Positions 15,299 through 24,852 of a stretch of DNA of 64,000 nt are shown piece by piece (within the stretch, counting starts at the first letter, position 1; each line of letters opens with the position of its first letter). The translations under genes were made by a program, and so were the position numbers. This stretch comes from Paraburkholderia elongata (GTDB lineage Bacteria > Pseudomonadota > Gammaproteobacteria > Burkholderiales > Burkholderiaceae): positions 1 to 64,000 of the forward strand of contig NZ_WOEZ01000032.1 of assembly GCF_013177735.1 (NCBI RefSeq), written 5' to 3'. The notes beneath the pieces were generated by a model. The model saw only the letters and a list, made by a program, of their open reading frames with translations. It did not search any database and was not told where the DNA came from.

Positions 15299-16773
15299 AC
15301 GCCGCACTCGTCATCATCATCCTGTTTGCCCTCTTCGCGCTGGCGGTCGGCCTGTACGCGCGTCGCGGCAAGACGCTCAGCCTGGAACAATGGGCCGTCG
15401 GCGGGCGCGGCTTCGGGTCGCTGCTTACCTTCCTGCTGATGGCCGGTGAGGCTTTCTCGACCTTCTCGTTTCTCGGCGCGAGTGGCTGGACCTATAGCAA
15501 GGGGGTACCGGCGTTCTACATCCTGTCGTACGGCTGTCTCGCGTACGTGTTCGGTTACTGGATGCTGCCCGCCATCTGGCGCTACGCGAAGGAACACGGC
15601 CTCGTGTCGTTCGCCGATTATTTCGCTTCGAAGTACGACAGCCGCGCCATCGGCGTGCTGGTGTCGGTGGTGGCCGTCTTCGCGATGGTGTCGTTGCTGA
15701 TCATCCAGTTACGCGGTCTCGGCATTATCGTCTCCGAGATGTCATATGGCCTGATCTCGCAGGAAACGGCCATCTGGATCAGCGCGACGCTGATGGTCCT
15801 GTACATGAGCGTCTCCGGCATCCACGGTTCGGCAAGCATTGCGATCTTCAAGGATGTGCTGATCCTCGGTCTCGCGATTTTCCTCGGCACGTATTTGCCA
15901 CTCCACTACTTCGGCGGCTTTGGCGAGATGTTCGCGCGCATCGACGCCGTGCATCCGGAACTGCTGCGCATGCCGGAGCGCGGCTTCAATCTGAGCTGGT
16001 ACAACTCGACACTCCTGCTGACATCGCTTGGCTACTACCTGTACCCACACGGCTTCACTGCCGTCTACGTGGCACGCGACGCGTCGGCGCTGCGCAAGAA
16101 CACCATGCTGATGGCGATCTACCAGGTGTTGATCGCGTTCCTGTTCCTCGTCGGTTTCGCCGCCGTGTTGACCGTGCACGGGCTCGAAGGCGCGCAAACC
16201 GATCTCGCGCTGCTGCGGCTCGTCAAACAGACTTTCCCGTCGTGGTTCGTCGGGATCGTCGGCGGCGCCGGTCTGCTTACAGCATTGGTGCCAGGCTCGC
16301 TGATCATGCTCAACGCGTCGACGATGATCGCCCGCAACATCTACCGCGAAGGCTTCGCACCACAGGCGAGCGACAGGCAAGTCGGCCGCGTCGCACGAAT
16401 CGCGCTGCCCCTGTTCACGCTGGTTGTCGTCTACTTCGTGCTGCGTGGCGGTTCGAACTTCGTCGCCCTTGCGATCTTCTCGTCGAGCCTGCTGACGCAA
16501 CTCGTACCCATGCTCGCCTCGAGTTTCCTGAAGCGCCCGTTCGGCACCCGGGAAGCGGCATTCGGCGGCATCTTCGCGGGCGCGATCGTGCTGGCGCTGG
16601 TGAACTGGCGCGGTATGACGCTGGCCTCTGTTTTCCCGGGCGCGCCCATCGCTTTTACCTCCATCAACACGGGCCTCGTCGCGCTGTTCGCCAATGCAGT
16701 GGTGTTCATCGCGATCAGCGCCGCGCAGCGCGCGCTGCGAGCCCGTATCGCCACTTCCGTCGAATCGGCTTGA
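15295..16773 (+). CDS. Sodium:solute symporter (SSS family)
   Basis: A 492-aa, about 13-TM transporter of the SSS/LeuT-fold family. Landmarks are the early GRGFGSLLTFLLMAGEAFST region, the FLGASGWTYSKG motif, and IVGGAGLLTALVPGSLIML in the later core. It is translationally coupled to DUF3311 upstream and followed 5 bp later by a cytosine-deaminase-like gene. It therefore very probably imports the heterocyclic substrate that the two amidohydrolases deaminate. Substrate identity (cytosine, creatinine, a triazine or hydantoin-like ring) cannot be told from sequence. Confidence 0.9.
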   Translation: MNAALVIIILFALFALAVGLYARRGKTLSLEQWAVGGRGFGSLLTFLLMAGEAFSTFSFLGASGWTYSKGVPAFYILSYGCLAYVFGYWMLPAIWRYAKEHGLVSFADYFASKYDSRAIGVLVSVVAVFAMVSLLIIQLRGLGIIVSEMSYGLISQETAIWISATLMVLYMSVSGIHGSASIAIFKDVLILGLAIFLGTYLPLHYFGGFGEMFARIDAVHPELLRMPERGFNLSWYNSTLLLTSLGYYLYPHGFTAVYVARDASALRKNTMLMAIYQVLIAFLFLVGFAAVLTVHGLEGAQTDLALLRLVKQTFPSWFVGIVGGAGLLTALVPGSLIMLNASTMIARNIYREGFAPQASDRQVGRVARIALPLFTLVVVYFVLRGGSNFVALAIFSSSLLTQLVPMLASSFLKRPFGTREAAFGGIFAGAIVLALVNWRGMTLASVFPGAPIAFTSINTGLVALFANAVVFIAISAAQRALRARIATSVESA

Positions 16774-16778
16774 CCAAT

Positions 16779-17975
16779 ATGACTCGCTCTCTTCTTCTCT
16801 CCAACGTCCGGCTGGCTGACGGCCAACCGGTTTCCGTTTCAATTGTCGACGATCGCGTCGCGGCGCTCGGGCCGCATGTCGAAGCGCAACCTGATGCTCT
16901 GGCCGAAGACGGCGGCGGCGCGTTGCTGCTGCCGGGTTTCGTCGAAGGGCACACGCACCTCGACAAAAGCCACTGGGGCCGGTCGTGGTATCGCAACGAG
17001 GTCGGACCTGCACTCGTCGACCGGATCAACAACGAGCGCGAATGGCGCAAGACGTCGGGACACGATGCGGCCATCCAGTCGCTCGCGCTGGCGCGGGCAT
17101 TCGTGCAGGCAGGCACGACACGCCTGCGCACCCATGTCGACGTCGATACCGACGCGGGGATCCGTTACGTCGAAGGCGTGCTCAGCACACGGCAGACGAT
17201 GCGCGATGTGCTCGACATGCAGATCGTCGCGTTTCCCCAGTCGGGGATGTTGATCCGTCCAGGCACGGTCGAACTGCTCGGCAGCGCGCTCGCCGCAGGC
17301 GCCGACGTACTCGGCGCGCTCGATCCTGCGTTGATCGACGGCGATCCCGTCGCGTCGCTGAACGCGACCTTCGGGCTGGCGGAACGCTACCGCAAGCCGA
17401 TCGATATCCATCTGCACGAACCCGGTGAAGTCGGCGCATTCACGCTGAAACTGCTGCTCGATCGCGTCGAGGCGATGGGCATGCAGGGTCAGGTGGTCGT
17501 CAGCCACGCGTTCTGCCTCGGCGCATTACCGGAACGTGAGCGCGACGTGCTGCTCGAACGGATCGCGCATCTGCGCGTGGCGCTTCTGACCAGCGCGCCG
17601 CCGTCTCGCCCCGTTCCGCCGCTCAAGATTTGCAGGGACAAAGGCGTCACGATCTTCGGCGGCAACGATGGCATTCGCGACACCTGGTCGCCGTATGGCG
17701 TACCGGACATGCTCGAGCGCGCGATGCTGATCGGCATGCGCTACGACTTGCGGCGCGACGACGACCTCGCGATTGCATTCGACTGCGTGAGCGACGCTGC
17801 GGCTCGAGGTTGCGGTTTCGCCGACTACGGCCTGCGCGTCGGCGCACGCGCGGACCTCGTGCTGGTCGATGCGAAATGCGTCGCGCATGCCGTGGTTGCC
17901 CGGCCGAGGCGCAAGCTGGTCATCGCGAACGGACGCATCGTCGTGCGCGACGGCGAACTGGTCAACGCTGTGTAA
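16779..17975 (+). CDS. Cytosine deaminase-like amidohydrolase
   Basis: A 398-aa member of the CodA/AtzC branch of metal-dependent amidohydrolases (TIM barrel). Metal ligands are visible as GHTHLDKSHWG near residue 54, the HVDVD strand, IDIHLHEPGE with its His pair, VVSHAFCLG, and the catalytic Asp in GGNDGIRDTWSPYG. The start at 16779 follows the symporter stop by 5 bp. The predicted reaction is hydrolytic deamination of a cyclic amidine such as cytosine, isocytosine or a triazine. It forms one operon with DUF3311, the symporter and a second amidohydrolase. Confidence 0.85.
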   Translation: MTRSLLLSNVRLADGQPVSVSIVDDRVAALGPHVEAQPDALAEDGGGALLLPGFVEGHTHLDKSHWGRSWYRNEVGPALVDRINNEREWRKTSGHDAAIQSLALARAFVQAGTTRLRTHVDVDTDAGIRYVEGVLSTRQTMRDVLDMQIVAFPQSGMLIRPGTVELLGSALAAGADVLGALDPALIDGDPVASLNATFGLAERYRKPIDIHLHEPGEVGAFTLKLLLDRVEAMGMQGQVVVSHAFCLGALPERERDVLLERIAHLRVALLTSAPPSRPVPPLKICRDKGVTIFGGNDGIRDTWSPYGVPDMLERAMLIGMRYDLRRDDDLAIAFDCVSDAAARGCGFADYGLRVGARADLVLVDAKCVAHAVVARPRRKLVIANGRIVVRDGELVNAV

Positions 17976-18009
17976 CCGTGCACGAGCACCTCACAATAAG
18001 AGTCCGTAT

Positions 18010-19461
18010 ATGAACCATAAGCAACAGGTCGACATCCTGATCGAGCACGGCTGCGTGATCACACTCGATCCCTCTCGTCGCGTCATCGAGGATGGTGCAG
18101 TGGCCATCAAGGGCGAACGCATCGTCGCCGTCGGCGAGACCCGCGCGCTCGCGCAACAATACCAGGCAGACCGCGTGATCGACGCACGCCGCAAGGCAGT
18201 GCTGCCAGGCCTGATCGACGCGCATGCCCACGCCGGGCACGCGATGCTCAGGACGATTGGCGGCGCGAACGGCGATGCGTGGTCGGCGGCGTGCGAGGCG
18301 ATCTATACGCGCGCATCGGACGAAACGTTCTGGGAAATGGAATCGCATCTTGCGGCACTGGAACGCCTCAAGGCGGGTGTGACGACGGGCGTATCGCTGC
18401 TCGGCGGCGGCGATTCGATCATGCGCGTCGACGACCCCGTGTATGCGCGGCGGCACTGTGACGCGGTGGTCAGAACGGGCACCCGCTCGATCGTCGCGAT
18501 CGGACCTTCGCGACCACCGGAACCGCGCGCCTACACCCGGCACGGCGCGAACGGCAGCGTGACGCGCGATATCGATTTCGCGCAGATGTACGACGTGTGC
18601 AAGGACATCATCGACGCATGCCACGGTGACGCGAACGGCCGCATCCAGATTGCGTTGACGCTGCCCGTCTATGCACCGCAGCACTATCCCGAGCACGCGG
18701 CGTACGAACACGTCTTCCGGCTTCAGGCCGAACGCTACACGGCGTTGGCCCGCGCACGCGGTCTAAGCCTGACGCAGGATGGCCATCGCGCCGGCTCGCT
18801 GGATTTCGCGCATCGCGAGCTGGGACTGCTGAACGCGAAGTCGTTCATGTCGCACGCCATCGATCTCACCGCCGCGGACATCGCGGCGTGCGTCGAGACA
18901 GGCGCCTCGATCGTGCACAACCCAAGCGCGATCATGTCGATTATCGGACGTTGCCCGGTGCCGGAACTCATCGATGCCGGCGTGACGGTGGCGATCGGGT
19001 CGGATGGCGCGGCGCCCGACCGGGGCTACGACATGTTCCGCCATATGTGGCAATGCATGCACTACCACCGCCGTCATTTTCGTGACCCGGACGTCCTGCC
19101 GCACGGCAAGGTGCTCGAAATGGTCACGATCGACGCTGCCAAGGCGCTGTCACTCGACGACGAGCTCGGTTCGCTCGAAGTGGGCAAGCAAGCCGACATC
19201 ATTCTGGTCGACCTGTACAAGCCGCACCTCATGCCGATGAATATGCCCGTCCATCGCTTCACCTGCTTCGCGAATGCCGGCGACGTGTGCATGACGATGG
19301 TCGGCGGCAAAATCCTGATGGAGGACTACCGGGTGCTATCGGTCGACGAAGGAGACATACTCGAGCGCGTGTCGGCGGCCGCGGATCGCGCGTTCGACCG
19401 CACAGGTCTGCGTCATCTGCTGGAAACGCCGCCAACGCTGTGGAAGCGTAGTCATTATTGA
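18010..19461 (+). CDS. AtzB/TrzN-type amidohydrolase (second in operon)
   Basis: A 483-aa amidohydrolase of the chlorohydrolase/guanine-deaminase branch. It has an N-terminal beta-sandwich (VDILIEHGCVITLDPSRRVI) and a first metal motif DAHAHAGHAML. A His in FMSHAIDLTA follows, and the IGSDGAAPDRGYDMF loop carries the catalytic Asp. The C-terminal GSLEVGKQADIILVDL strand closes the sandwich. It lies 34 bp after the deaminase. Two successive deaminations or dechlorination-like hydrolyses of one ring compound would fit the operon. Substrate is unresolved. Confidence 0.85.
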   Translation: MNHKQQVDILIEHGCVITLDPSRRVIEDGAVAIKGERIVAVGETRALAQQYQADRVIDARRKAVLPGLIDAHAHAGHAMLRTIGGANGDAWSAACEAIYTRASDETFWEMESHLAALERLKAGVTTGVSLLGGGDSIMRVDDPVYARRHCDAVVRTGTRSIVAIGPSRPPEPRAYTRHGANGSVTRDIDFAQMYDVCKDIIDACHGDANGRIQIALTLPVYAPQHYPEHAAYEHVFRLQAERYTALARARGLSLTQDGHRAGSLDFAHRELGLLNAKSFMSHAIDLTAADIAACVETGASIVHNPSAIMSIIGRCPVPELIDAGVTVAIGSDGAAPDRGYDMFRHMWQCMHYHRRHFRDPDVLPHGKVLEMVTIDAAKALSLDDELGSLEVGKQADIILVDLYKPHLMPMNMPVHRFTCFANAGDVCMTMVGGKILMEDYRVLSVDEGDILERVSAAADRAFDRTGLRHLLETPPTLWKRSHY

Positions 19462-19515
19462 GGCCGGAGCGGGCTTGCGGCACGTCACACACCGGCTTTT
19501 TGCCGGATGGCGGTT

Positions 19516-20454
19516 TCAGTCGGCGATGCCTTGTCCGGGCGTCGTGACCTTGAAATGCAAACGGGACGAATCGCCCCAGAATCGCCCGCTTCGAACGATG
19601 GCCCGATCAGCAGGTGCGGCAGCAACGGCGGCAGCGGCGTTCGGCGCTTTCACCACGACGAACGTCGCCTCATTGCCGACCTTTAGTCCGTAGCCGCTTT
19701 TCCCCAGCACGGCGGCTCCTGCTTCCGTCGCCATGTCCAACGCGACGCGCAACGCTTCATCCGTATAGAAACCGGAGCGGTAACCAACCAGCATGGCTCG
19801 TTGCAACATGTCGCCGTTGCCATACGGCCACCACGCGTCCTGAATGTTGTCGTTACCGGTGAACACACGCACACCTGCCGCGCGTAGTTGCAGGATCGGC
19901 GGGAACGCGCGGTCGCCCGGCGCATTCGTCATGATCGATACGCCGGCTTCCGCCAGCGCGACGGCGACACGATCGACCACCTCGGGCACGACGTCGCCGA
20001 GCCCGTAGGCGTGGCTCACCGATACCCGGCCGTTCAACCCCGTCGCCCTGGTGCGCGCAGCAATGCGGTGCAGTTGATCAATACCTTGCTGCCCCGGCTC
20101 ATGAAGGTGAATATCGATTTTCACACCGCGCTTTTCAGCAATGTCAAAGACAATGTCGAGCTGGCCTTCAGCGTCGCCATCCAACGTTGTCGGATCGATA
20201 CCGCCCACGACCTGCGCGCCTTCACGGGCTGCTGCATCAAGAATCTCCGCCGTGCCGGGGCACGACACGACACCCGCCTGCGGGAACGCGACGAGTTCGA
20301 TATCCACGACGCCGCGCCATGTCTCGCGCGCTTCCATGACGGCATGCAGATTGGCCAGACCCGTCGTCGCGTCGACGTCGACATGACTGCGCATCGCAAT
20401 GGTGCCGAACGACGCAGCCTGGCGGATCAGCGCATCGGCGCGACCACCCGTCAT
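19516..20454 (-). pseudogene. N-terminally truncated cytosine deaminase-like gene
   Basis: The 312-aa frame matches the downstream three quarters of the 16779 gene. It has MRSHVDVDATTGLANLHAV, DIHLHEPGQQG, SVSHAYGLGDVV, FTGNDNIQDAWWPYGNGD and the GYGLKVGNEATF strand. It lacks about 90-100 N-terminal residues, including the beta-sandwich start and the first metal motif (xHTHLDK). No frame upstream restores it. Without the HxH pair the enzyme should be inactive. It converges on the intact operon, so a third paralogue was once encoded here. Confidence 0.75.
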
Positions 20455-20492
20455 CCTTAGCGTTTACCCCAAAAAAACGCATTTTGCCGACT

Positions 20493-20506
20493 ATTTATCG
20501 ATAAAT
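20493..20506. promoter_or_regulatory. Perfect 14-bp palindrome, candidate operator
   Basis: ATTTATCGATAAAT is a perfect palindrome in an AT-rich patch about 40 bp upstream of the truncated deaminase. It could be the operator that once controlled that gene. A chance occurrence in AT-rich DNA is not excluded. Confidence 0.3.
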
Positions 20507-20640
20507 TCCCGTGTTAGATTTCGTCGCCTGCGATCCCCGCAATCCATTCACGTCGTGCGCCTGACGCCGCTCGAGCGCGATCTGTCGCGCAAGATGAACA
20601 TGCAGGCAATGGAACGGGGACAGGGATGAGGTATCGCACG

Positions 20641-20837
20641 ATGATGATCAAGCTCGAATCCCTCTACGTTTCTGCGGCACTTTGATGACCCCAATGGCTG
20701 CCAACTTCAATATCGTGCCGGCTGCGCTGCTGGAACTGAAAGACCAGAATGGCGTGATCAAGGCGCAGTGGCCGACCGCTTTACTATTGTTGATCGTCGA
20801 TACCATACTGTTGTACCTGTTCGTATTCCGCTTTTGA
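20641..20837 (+). pseudogene. DUF979 membrane protein, reduced to both ends by internal deletion
   Basis: An ATG at 20641/20644 (GAGG upstream) begins MMIKLESLYVSAAL and stops at 20685. A second frame opening at 20685 (TGATG) encodes 50 residues, MTPMAANFNIVPAALLELKD, then a TM helix ending LYLFVFRF. As I know the family, the first piece resembles the start and the second the end of a DUF979 inner-membrane protein (about 310 aa), which is commonly encoded just before DUF2891. The two ends are joined out of frame, so about 250 codons are missing. The preceding frame ending at 20629 could be the tail of the usual DUF969 partner, but I cannot support that firmly. Confidence 0.6.
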
Positions 20838-20847
20838 GGAGGCGCCG

Positions 20848-21858
20848 ATGACCATTCAACTCACGCCCGAATTCGCGTCCAAATTCGCCAATCTGGCACT
20901 CGCCCACCTCACGCGCGAGTATCCGAACAAGCTGACCCACTCGCTTGCCGGCCCGCAAGACGTGCAAGGCCCGCGCGCATTGCATCCGATTTTTTACGGC
21001 AGCTACGACTGGCATTCGTGCGTGCATGGCTACTGGCTAATCCTGCATCTGCTCGACCGCTTTCCCGATCTGCCTGATGCAGCGCGCATCATCGCGGTGG
21101 TCGACGAGCATTTCACCGAAGCGAATGTGGCCGGCGAGCTCGCGTATCTCGATCTGCCGCTCAACCGCGGTTTCGAGCGCCCGTATGGGTGGGCGTGGCT
21201 GCTCGCGCTGAGCGCGCAACTCCAGTCGCTGAAGCTATCGGAAGCCGCACGCTGGTCCAAAACTTTTGCGCCGCTTACCGAGGCCTTTGTCGAGCGCTTC
21301 GAGGAATTTTTGCCGAAGGCGACCTACCCGTTGCGCGTCGGTACGCACTTCAACATGGCATTCGCGCTCGCGCTCACGCTCGATTTCGCGCGGCAAACTT
21401 CACGTGAATCGCTTGAAGCGCTGCTGGTGAATACGGCAGAGCGCTGGTTTCTGAACGACGTCGCGTGCCAGGCATGGGAGCCCGCCGGCGACGAGTTCTT
21501 GTCGCCTTCGCTGATGGAAGCGGAATTGATGCGGCGCATCTTGCCGCCCGCGCAATTCGTCGAATGGTTCGGGCGTTTTCTGCCGGATCTCGGCGCGAAG
21601 AAGCCCGCCACACTGTTCGAACCCGTCACCGTGACCGACCGCACCGATGGCAAGATCGCCCACCTGGATGGCCTGAATCTGAGCCGCGCATGGTGCCAGC
21701 GGTCGTTGGCGCGCGCGCTGCCCACCGGCGACGTGCGCCGCACAGTATTGTTCGATTCGGCCGAGTGTCATCTTCAGACCGCCCTGCCGCACGTTGCCGG
21801 CGACTATATGGGCGAACACTGGCTGGGGACGTTCGCCACGCTCGCTTTGGAAGCGTGA
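20848..21858 (+). CDS. DUF2891 family protein
   Basis: A 336-aa cytosolic, largely alpha-helical protein with the DUF2891 pattern: a Trp/His-rich FYGSYDWHSCVHGYW segment near residue 50, repeated aromatic helices, a KPATLFEPVTVTDR segment and a C-terminal PHVAGDYMGEHWLGTFATL. The architecture resembles a six-hairpin (alpha/alpha)6 toroid, but no catalytic assignment can be made. The start is fixed by GAGGAGG overlapping the stop of the DUF979 remnant. Its usual partners (DUF969 and DUF979 membrane proteins) are destroyed here, so it may now be orphaned. Confidence 0.82.
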   Translation: MTIQLTPEFASKFANLALAHLTREYPNKLTHSLAGPQDVQGPRALHPIFYGSYDWHSCVHGYWLILHLLDRFPDLPDAARIIAVVDEHFTEANVAGELAYLDLPLNRGFERPYGWAWLLALSAQLQSLKLSEAARWSKTFAPLTEAFVERFEEFLPKATYPLRVGTHFNMAFALALTLDFARQTSRESLEALLVNTAERWFLNDVACQAWEPAGDEFLSPSLMEAELMRRILPPAQFVEWFGRFLPDLGAKKPATLFEPVTVTDRTDGKIAHLDGLNLSRAWCQRSLARALPTGDVRRTVLFDSAECHLQTALPHVAGDYMGEHWLGTFATLALEA

Positions 21859-21888
21859 TTCAGCCCCCGAATCCGCCGGCTCCGTGCA

Positions 21889-22314
21889 TTACTGGCCGGT
21901 CAGCTTTTTAGGCTTCGGCGGCGTCTGGACTTTGTTGTACTGAAACTCGGGCGTCGCCTTCAAGGCGTCCTTGGTCGCGCCGGCCAGATAGAAATTCCCT
22001 GAACGAATATCGAGCGCCGCGACGGGCACCGCTACGTCATGCGACGCCACGCCCAGAAATCCACCGGCGGCGACGATTGCAGCGGACAGCGAGCCATCGG
22101 GAGCGATCACCAGATCGCGGATCGAACCGATCTTTTCGTTCTGGTCGTTATATACGGCCTTGCCGAGAATGCTCTTCTTCACACTCCAGCCGCTCAGCAG
22201 CGCATTCGATTGCTCGACCGTGACGCTCAAGGGTTGCGTACCGGCGACTTGCGCCTGCGCGCCAAAGCTGGTTGCAGCTACCGCGACCACAACAACAAGT
22301 TTGCTCAAATTCAT
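21889..22314 (-). CDS. Exported PRC-barrel domain protein
   Basis: A 141-aa protein with a signal peptide (MNLSKLVVVVAVAATSFGAQA) and one PRC-barrel domain at about residues 45-110 (SILGKAVYNDQNEKIGSIRD, then VAPDGSLSAAIV-like strands). PRC-barrel domains bind RNA, protein or membrane components. Exported versions are common in Burkholderia and have no fixed function. ATG 22314 is chosen because GGAG lies 9 nt upstream; the GTG at 22323 is too close to it. The C-terminus is Lys/Pro-rich. Confidence 0.82.
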   Translation of the reverse strand: MNLSKLVVVVAVAATSFGAQAQVAGTQPLSVTVEQSNALLSGWSVKKSILGKAVYNDQNEKIGSIRDLVIAPDGSLSAAIVAAGGFLGVASHDVAVPVAALDIRSGNFYLAGATKDALKATPEFQYNKVQTPPKPKKLTGQ

Positions 22315-22485
22315 ATCGTTCACTCCGTTCTTGGTGGACTTGATCGGCGCATGGCCTGCGCCGAAGGAATCGCTGCAAAACGATCATACAGACTGCGCGG
22401 CGCGTCTGCATCCAGCCGAGCAACGGCCACAACCGCATAACGGTAAAATCGAGCCAGGCGATGACGCCCGTTTAGAGGTGGAAGT

Positions 22486-24852
22486 TTGACTGAGCTTGAA
22501 CAGGGTTTCATTCTGACCCGACACTGGCGGGACACGCCCGCCGGCACGGAAGTGGATTTCTGGCTGGCAACAGACGGCGGGGCGCGTCACGTCCGCCTGC
22601 GCCCTCAGCCTTCGGTGGCCTTCATTCCGGCGGAGCACCGGGAGCGTGCAGAAACGATCCTGCGCCGTGAAGCACCGCTCGATCTGCGCCCGCTCGAACT
22701 GTGCGATTTCCAGCATCGGGCGGTGATGGGGCTTTACTGCCCGCAGTACCGGCAATTGACAGGCTTCGAGAAGCGTCTGAAACAAGGCGGCGTCGATGTC
22801 TACGAGGCCGACATTTTCCCACCCGAGCGCTACATGATGGAGCGGTTCATCACTGCGCCGGTGTGGTTCGGTGGCGATGCGCAGCATGGCGGCCCGCTTC
22901 TGAACAGCGAATTGAAGCCGGCCACGAACTACCGGCCGCGATTGAAGCTGGTGTCGCTCGATATCGAAACCAGCGCGCACGCCGAGCTCTATTCCATCGC
23001 GCTCGAAGGTTGCGGACAGCGTCAGGTTTATATGCTGGGACCGCCGAACGGCGACGCCGGCGGTGTCGACTTCGACCTCGAATACTGCGAGACCCGCGCG
23101 CAGCTGCTCGAAAAACTGAACACGTGGCTGGAACGGCACGATCCTGACGCGATCATCGGCTGGAACCTTGTGCAGTTCGATTTGCGTGTGCTGCAGCAGC
23201 ACGCCGAACAATATCGCGTGCCGCTGCGACTCGGCCGCGGCGGCGCAGTGATGGAATGGCGTGAGCACGGTCACAAACAGAACCACTTCTTCGCGGGTGC
23301 CGCAGGAAGATTGATCATCGACGGTATCGAAGCGTTGCGGTCCGCAACGTGGAGTTTCCCTTCGTTCAGCCTCGAATTTGTAGCGCGGTCCGTGTTGGGG
23401 GAAGGCAAGTCGATCGACAATCCCTATCAGCGCATGGATGAAATCCAGCGCCGCTTCGACGAAGACAAGCCCGCGCTCGCGCAGTACAACCTGAAAGATT
23501 GCGAGCTGGTCACACGCATCTTTGCGAAGACCGAGTTGCTGCCGTTTCTATTGGAGCGCGCAACGGTCACCGGCCTGCCGGCGGACCGAAGCGGTGGATC
23601 GGTCGCGGCATTCACGCATCTGTATATGCCGCGAATGCATCGGCAAGGCTATGTCGCGCCGAACCTCGGCGACGTAGCCGGTGCCGCGAGCCCCGGTGGC
23701 TTCGTGATGGATTCACGGCCCGGCCTCTACGATTCCGTTCTGGTGCTCGACTACAAGAGCCTGTACCCGTCGATCATCCGTACGTTTCTGATCGACCCGG
23801 TGGGTCTCGTGAAAGGCATGCTGAATCCCGGTGACGATCAATCGGTGCCGGGCTTTCTCGGCGCACGCTTCTCGCGCACACGCCATTGTTTGCCGTCGAT
23901 CGTCGGCCAGGTGTGGCAGGGGCGCGAAGCCGCCAAACGCGAGCACAACAAGCCGCTTTCGCAGGCGTTGAAGATCATCATGAACGCCTTCTACGGCGTG
24001 CTCGGATCCACGGGTTGCCGATTCTTCGACCCGCGTCTCGCGTCGTCGATCACCATGCGCGGCCATGAAATCATGCACGCCACGCGCAAGCTGATAGAGG
24101 CGCAAGGCTACGAGGTCATTTATGGCGACACGGATTCGACTTTCGTGTGGCTGAGGCGCGCGCACAGCGAAGAAGAAGCGAGCCGCATTGGCCGCGCGCT
24201 CGTCGAACATATCAACGTGTGGTGGCGGCAGAATCTGCAAGAGCGTTTCGGCCTCGAGAGCGCACTCGAGTTGCAATTCGAGCGGCACTACAAGCGCTTC
24301 TTCATGCCGACGATTCGCGGCGCCGAGGAAGGCAGCAAGAAACGCTATGCCGGGCTGACTGTTTTGCCGGACGGCAGCGAGGACATCGTCTACAAAGGGC
24401 TCGAAACGGTGCGGACCGATTGGACGCCACTCGCCCAGCAATTCCAGCAGGAACTCTATCGGCGAATCTTCAAGCAACAGCCGTATCAGGACTATGTGCG
24501 CGACTACGTTCGCGATACGTTGGCAGGAAAACTGGACGAACAGCTCGTGTACCGCAAGCGGCTGCGCCGCTCGCTCGGCGACTACGAGCGCAACGTGCCG
24601 CCGCATGTGCGCGCGGCACGTGTGGCCGACGAGTTCAACGGGCAACAGGGGCGTCCGTTGCAATACCAGAACGGCGGCTGGATCAGCTATGTGATGACGA
24701 CCGCCGGACCGGAGCCACTCGAAACGTTGCGCTCGGCGATCGACTACGAACACTATCTGACACGGCAGTTGCAACCGGTCGCCGACGCGATCCTCCCGCT
24801 CTTGCGCGACGACTTTACGACCTTGATGTCGGGGCAGAAGCAGTTGTTCTGA
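22486..24852 (+). CDS. polB: DNA polymerase II (family B)
   Basis: A 788-aa family-B polymerase, close to the 783 aa of E. coli Pol II, which acts in replication restart and translesion synthesis. The 3'-5' exonuclease has Exo [15 protein letters not shown] and Exo [14 protein letters not shown]. The polymerase has motif [11 protein letters not shown], motif [14 protein letters not shown] and motif C YGDTDSTF, all intact. The start is a TTG at 22486 behind AGAGGTGGAAG. The first in-frame ATG lies about 80 codons downstream, inside the conserved N-domain, so the TTG is well supported. I could not find a LexA-type SOS box upstream. Confidence 0.95.
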   Translation: MTELEQGFILTRHWRDTPAGTEVDFWLATDGGARHVRLRPQPSVAFIPAEHRERAETILRREAPLDLRPLELCDFQHRAVMGLYCPQYRQLTGFEKRLKQGGVDVYEADIFPPERYMMERFITAPVWFGGDAQHGGPLLNSELKPATNYRPRLKLVSLDIETSAHAELYSIALEGCGQRQVYMLGPPNGDAGGVDFDLEYCETRAQLLEKLNTWLERHDPDAIIGWNLVQFDLRVLQQHAEQYRVPLRLGRGGAVMEWREHGHKQNHFFAGAAGRLIIDGIEALRSATWSFPSFSLEFVARSVLGEGKSIDNPYQRMDEIQRRFDEDKPALAQYNLKDCELVTRIFAKTELLPFLLERATVTGLPADRSGGSVAAFTHLYMPRMHRQGYVAPNLGDVAGAASPGGFVMDSRPGLYDSVLVLDYKSLYPSIIRTFLIDPVGLVKGMLNPGDDQSVPGFLGARFSRTRHCLPSIVGQVWQGREAAKREHNKPLSQALKIIMNAFYGVLGSTGCRFFDPRLASSITMRGHEIMHATRKLIEAQGYEVIYGDTDSTFVWLRRAHSEEEASRIGRALVEHINVWWRQNLQERFGLESALELQFERHYKRFFMPTIRGAEEGSKKRYAGLTVLPDGSEDIVYKGLETVRTDWTPLAQQFQQELYRRIFKQQPYQDYVRDYVRDTLAGKLDEQLVYRKRLRRSLGDYERNVPPHVRAARVADEFNGQQGRPLQYQNGGWISYVMTTAGPEPLETLRSAIDYEHYLTRQLQPVADAILPLLRDDFTTLMSGQKQLF

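Noticed and set aside
15742..17013. Long minus-strand open frame opposite the SSS symporter and deaminase
   Set aside because: Arg/Gln/Asp/Glu-rich, low-hydrophobic composition typical of an antisense shadow of high-GC coding DNA; the plus-strand proteins have clear family motifs.
20399..20629. 76-codon frame as the C-terminus of a DUF969 gene
   Set aside because: Position fits a DUF969-DUF979 overlap, but the residues are not clear enough to support the call.
22324..22485. LexA (SOS) box upstream of polB
   Set aside because: An ATACAG half-site and a CTGC are present, but the spacing is 13 rather than the required 10 (CTG-N10-CAG), so no SOS box is claimed.
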